A stretch of DNA of 64,000 nucleotides from Acanthococcus lagerstroemiae (Eukaryota; Arthropoda; Insecta; Hemiptera; Eriococcidae). Shown one piece after another: positions 61,841 to 64,000 of the stretch (positions are counted from its first letter, which is position 1; every line of letters starts with the position of its first letter). Below the pieces are notes generated by a model. The model was not told the origin of the DNA, searched no databases, and saw only the letters and a list, made by a program, of their open reading frames with translations. The stretch spans positions 1 through 64,000 of the forward strand of contig JAJSSI010000083.1 in NCBI GenBank assembly GCA_031841125.1. The letters are read 5' to 3'. The position numbers and the translations under genes are program-made.

Positions 61841-64000
61841 TCAATGCTTCATAGCTTTGCTAGTCGATGGAGCCGGATCTTCATGTCGGTTAGTTGGTAG
61901 TTCCAAAGGAAACAACTGGTTTACTGTTCTAATAATGGTGCGGCCGCCCGAGCGAATATGAGCTAGGGCCTGCCGTTTGTCTACGCTAATTATAACACCA
62001 TACTTCCACTCAGCCCTTGGAGCACTAGGCTCCTTGACTAAGACAACTTCTCCTTTACGAGGAGTAAAGGCTTTAGAACCTTTCTTTGGTGTATGTCTAG
62101 AACTATGCCTTTCTCGTAAAGAGAGAAGGTAGAGACTTCGAAATGCGACCCAAAATGCTTCCACTACACCTAAAGTTTGTCCCCAGGCACTCAGTAGAGT
62201 CTCCGAAGTAGATGGGAGACGCACCGTGGAAACTTCTAGATTGGTGTTCGTGTTGACAGTACGCAGTCTCAGAAAGTTATTTGGAGTAAGAGGTGAAAGA
62301 ACTTCCTCAGAAACATAAGTAAGTGGTCTACTATTCACTGTGTCCTCTATGTGGCAAAGAGCAGTGTTGAGCTGAACGTAATCTAATAACACATTGCCAT
62401 AGGACTTCTTTAAACTGAGCTTGACTAATGCGACAAGACGTTCATAAGCTCCACCATACCACGGGGCATATTGCGGAATAAAATTCCATTGAATATTATT
62501 CGAAGTAATAAAATTATCCAGACGATAGTCGGATATCTTACAACGTTTCCCAACTAATGGTTGCACAAATACAAAATTAGAGGCATTATCAGAAATTATA
62601 AACTTTGGAACTCCTCGACGACTCACAAATCTTGTAAGCGCCATAAGGAATTCCTCAGCAGATAGATTTCGGACTAGCTCTAGGTGTATTGCGCGCGTCA
62701 CTAGACAAGTGAATAATGCTACCCACACCTTTGTGGGGTCAAAATTTGCACTCTGAACTATGAAAGAAGATCCAGTTTGCACTAGGTCAACTTTCCTGCC
62801 TTCCACTTTAATCCTGAGAGGACCTAAGTAGTCCAGGCCAGTGTGTAGAAAAGGTGACACTTCAGCTACCCTCACCAAAGGTAATGGTGGCATTGGAGGA
62901 AGTTGGAAACTACCGCCTGTCCATCTGTTGCAGGTAACACACTTGTGGATCACGGACTTTACTGTCATTCGACCTTTGATGATCCAAAACCGCTCTCGAA
63001 CCTTTGCTAACAAATGACTACAACCAATGTGATGATTCTCAATATGCAATTTTCGTATATAGATACGAGTGAGCGGACTGTGTCTAGGCAACAGGATAGG
63101 ATGAATCGTATCCCATGGGAACGAAACATTCTGAAGACGCCCTTTACACCGAATGAGTCCAGAATCATCTAAAAATAACTCTAACTGAAAGTTAGGTTGA
63201 ACTCCCTGTCGTAGTTTAGCATACTCCAAACCACAATACTTTTGTTGAATTTCCGCAATCAACAAACGTTCTGCTCTTCTGAACTCTTCCAAAGATGTTG
63301 CACGTTCTTCTACTTTGGTCCTTTTGAAACAGAAACTTATGACCGTTTTGAATACTCGCACATAAGAGTTCCAAGAACTGAAACGTTTTTCTAATAGATC
63401 TGTCAAAAAACCCTTATATTTGGGATTACTAATGGCGAGAGTGACTGTCGAGAATACTTCAGTGGTAACAGGCATGGCGGGCCACAGCTTTTCATGGGGA
63501 AGCCAAGTAGGTCCGTGCCACCAAAGTTCGTTACCCTCTAAAAGTGCTGCTTTAGAGCCACGAGTGGCGATATCAGCAGGATTCGAATCAGTAGGTACAT
63601 GTCGAAATATTAGATTTGGGGCCTTTCGAATTTCAGAAATTCGATTCTGAACAAATATAGGTTGTATCGCACTGGAATTCAGCCACTGCAGAACAGTTGT
63701 GGCGTCAGTCCATAACACCGTTTTCTCTATCCTGACATCTAAATGAGATGTTAGATAAGACGCCATCCTTTTCCCAATCAACACTGCTAAAAGCTCTAAG
63801 CGAGGTATACTCAACTCTTTGATAGGTGCAGTTCTAGCCTTACAAAAAGCTAAAGTTGAAGTACTCTGGCATGTCTGCGAATTTATATAAACCAAATAGG
63901 CGCAACATGCATAAGCTTTCTTTGAGGCATCACAGAAAATATGCAAACTAATTGTTCCTTCTTCGGTGAAGGTCCAATATCGTCGTGGAATATTCACAGA
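61841..64000 (-). CDS. pol: BEL/Pao retrotransposon polyprotein, C-terminal part (RNase H, integrase)
   Basis: An uninterrupted frame of about 720 codons enters from the right window edge and stops at 61841. Numbering from the edge: RNase H-like region with FCDAS (about 22-26), PRLELLA, LWTDATTVLQWL and NPADIATRG (about 140-147); an integrase zinc-binding region with HHIGCSHLLA (about 321-330) and CVTC (353-356); an integrase core with GLDYLGPL (Asp 389), ISDNASNF (Asp 470) and GGAYERL (Glu 519); and a C-terminal DUF5641-like region from about 600 to the end (KGEVVLVKE, INQLFPLEL-like end). These are in the usual BEL/Pao order. There is no stop or frame shift in this part, so the copy may be young. 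The protease and reverse transcriptase should lie outside the window. Confidence 0.93.
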   Translation of the reverse strand, partial: SVNIPRRYWTFTEEGTISLHIFCDASKKAYACCAYLVYINSQTCQSTSTLAFCKARTAPIKELSIPRLELLAVLIGKRMASYLTSHLDVRIEKTVLWTDATTVLQWLNSSAIQPIFVQNRISEIRKAPNLIFRHVPTDSNPADIATRGSKAALLEGNELWWHGPTWLPHEKLWPAMPVTTEVFSTVTLAISNPKYKGFLTDLLEKRFSSWNSYVRVFKTVISFCFKRTKVEERATSLEEFRRAERLLIAEIQQKYCGLEYAKLRQGVQPNFQLELFLDDSGLIRCKGRLQNVSFPWDTIHPILLPRHSPLTRIYIRKLHIENHHIGCSHLLAKVRERFWIIKGRMTVKSVIHKCVTCNRWTGGSFQLPPMPPLPLVRVAEVSPFLHTGLDYLGPLRIKVEGRKVDLVQTGSSFIVQSANFDPTKVWVALFTCLVTRAIHLELVRNLSAEEFLMALTRFVSRRGVPKFIISDNASNFVFVQPLVGKRCKISDYRLDNFITSNNIQWNFIPQYAPWYGGAYERLVALVKLSLKKSYGNVLLDYVQLNTALCHIEDTVNSRPLTYVSEEVLSPLTPNNFLRLRTVNTNTNLEVSTVRLPSTSETLLSAWGQTLGVVEAFWVAFRSLYLLSLRERHSSRHTPKKGSKAFTPRKGEVVLVKEPSAPRAEWKYGVIISVDKRQALAHIRSGGRTIIRTVNQLFPLELPTNRHEDPAPSTSKAMKH

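Overview
The window is animal nuclear DNA, most likely insect. It is AT-rich, its genes are split by short GT..AG introns, and it is crowded with transposable elements. The retrotransposon at the right end is of the BEL/Pao type and the MULE-type gene is of a kind common in insects. No species can be named from the sequence alone, and no bacterial, CRISPR or operon structure is present.

Two multi-exon genes can be rebuilt. On the minus strand, about 5.8-12.0 kb, lies a focadhesin (FOCAD) homologue of at least 14 coding exons. Every junction but one agrees in phase. The exception is exon 9, which carries one extra base, and the predicted protein is only about half the length of vertebrate focadhesin. 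On the plus strand, 40.7-57.5 kb, lies a FLYWCH zinc-finger / MULE-transposase gene of about 16 exons. It has an 8.4 kb second intron and a striking 3' end where one 66-nt acidic exon, with its intron, is repeated four times as an exact 207-bp unit.

The rest is repeat-driven. 1-5 kb: no gene, local repeats and a LINE 3'-end relic. 12.3-13.7 kb: a 1,334-bp non-autonomous hAT element with a perfect 8-bp target duplication. 14.1-17 kb: nested inverted-repeat elements and hairpins. 18.5-20 kb: weak reverse-transcriptase relics. 23.8-24.4 kb: a decaying acidic reading frame. 26.6-36.9 kb: a 10-kb complex of direct and inverted duplications. 37.9-40.4 kb: two oppositely oriented C-rich/G-rich minisatellite arms around a core with a decayed coding relic. 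42.1-50.0 kb: a 7.9-kb inverted-repeat element sitting inside intron 2 of the FLYWCH/MULE gene, itself full of elements with long poly(G)/poly(C) runs. 57.5-60.2 kb: an RT relic and a second ~205-bp tandem array. 61.7-64.0 kb: the 3' part of an intact BEL/Pao polyprotein (RNase H, integrase, C-terminal DUF5641-like region) running off the right edge on the minus strand.

The two genes have no visible functional link. The most unusual items are the tandem acidic exon array with alternative C-termini, the compact and broken FOCAD homologue, and the inverted minisatellite pair.
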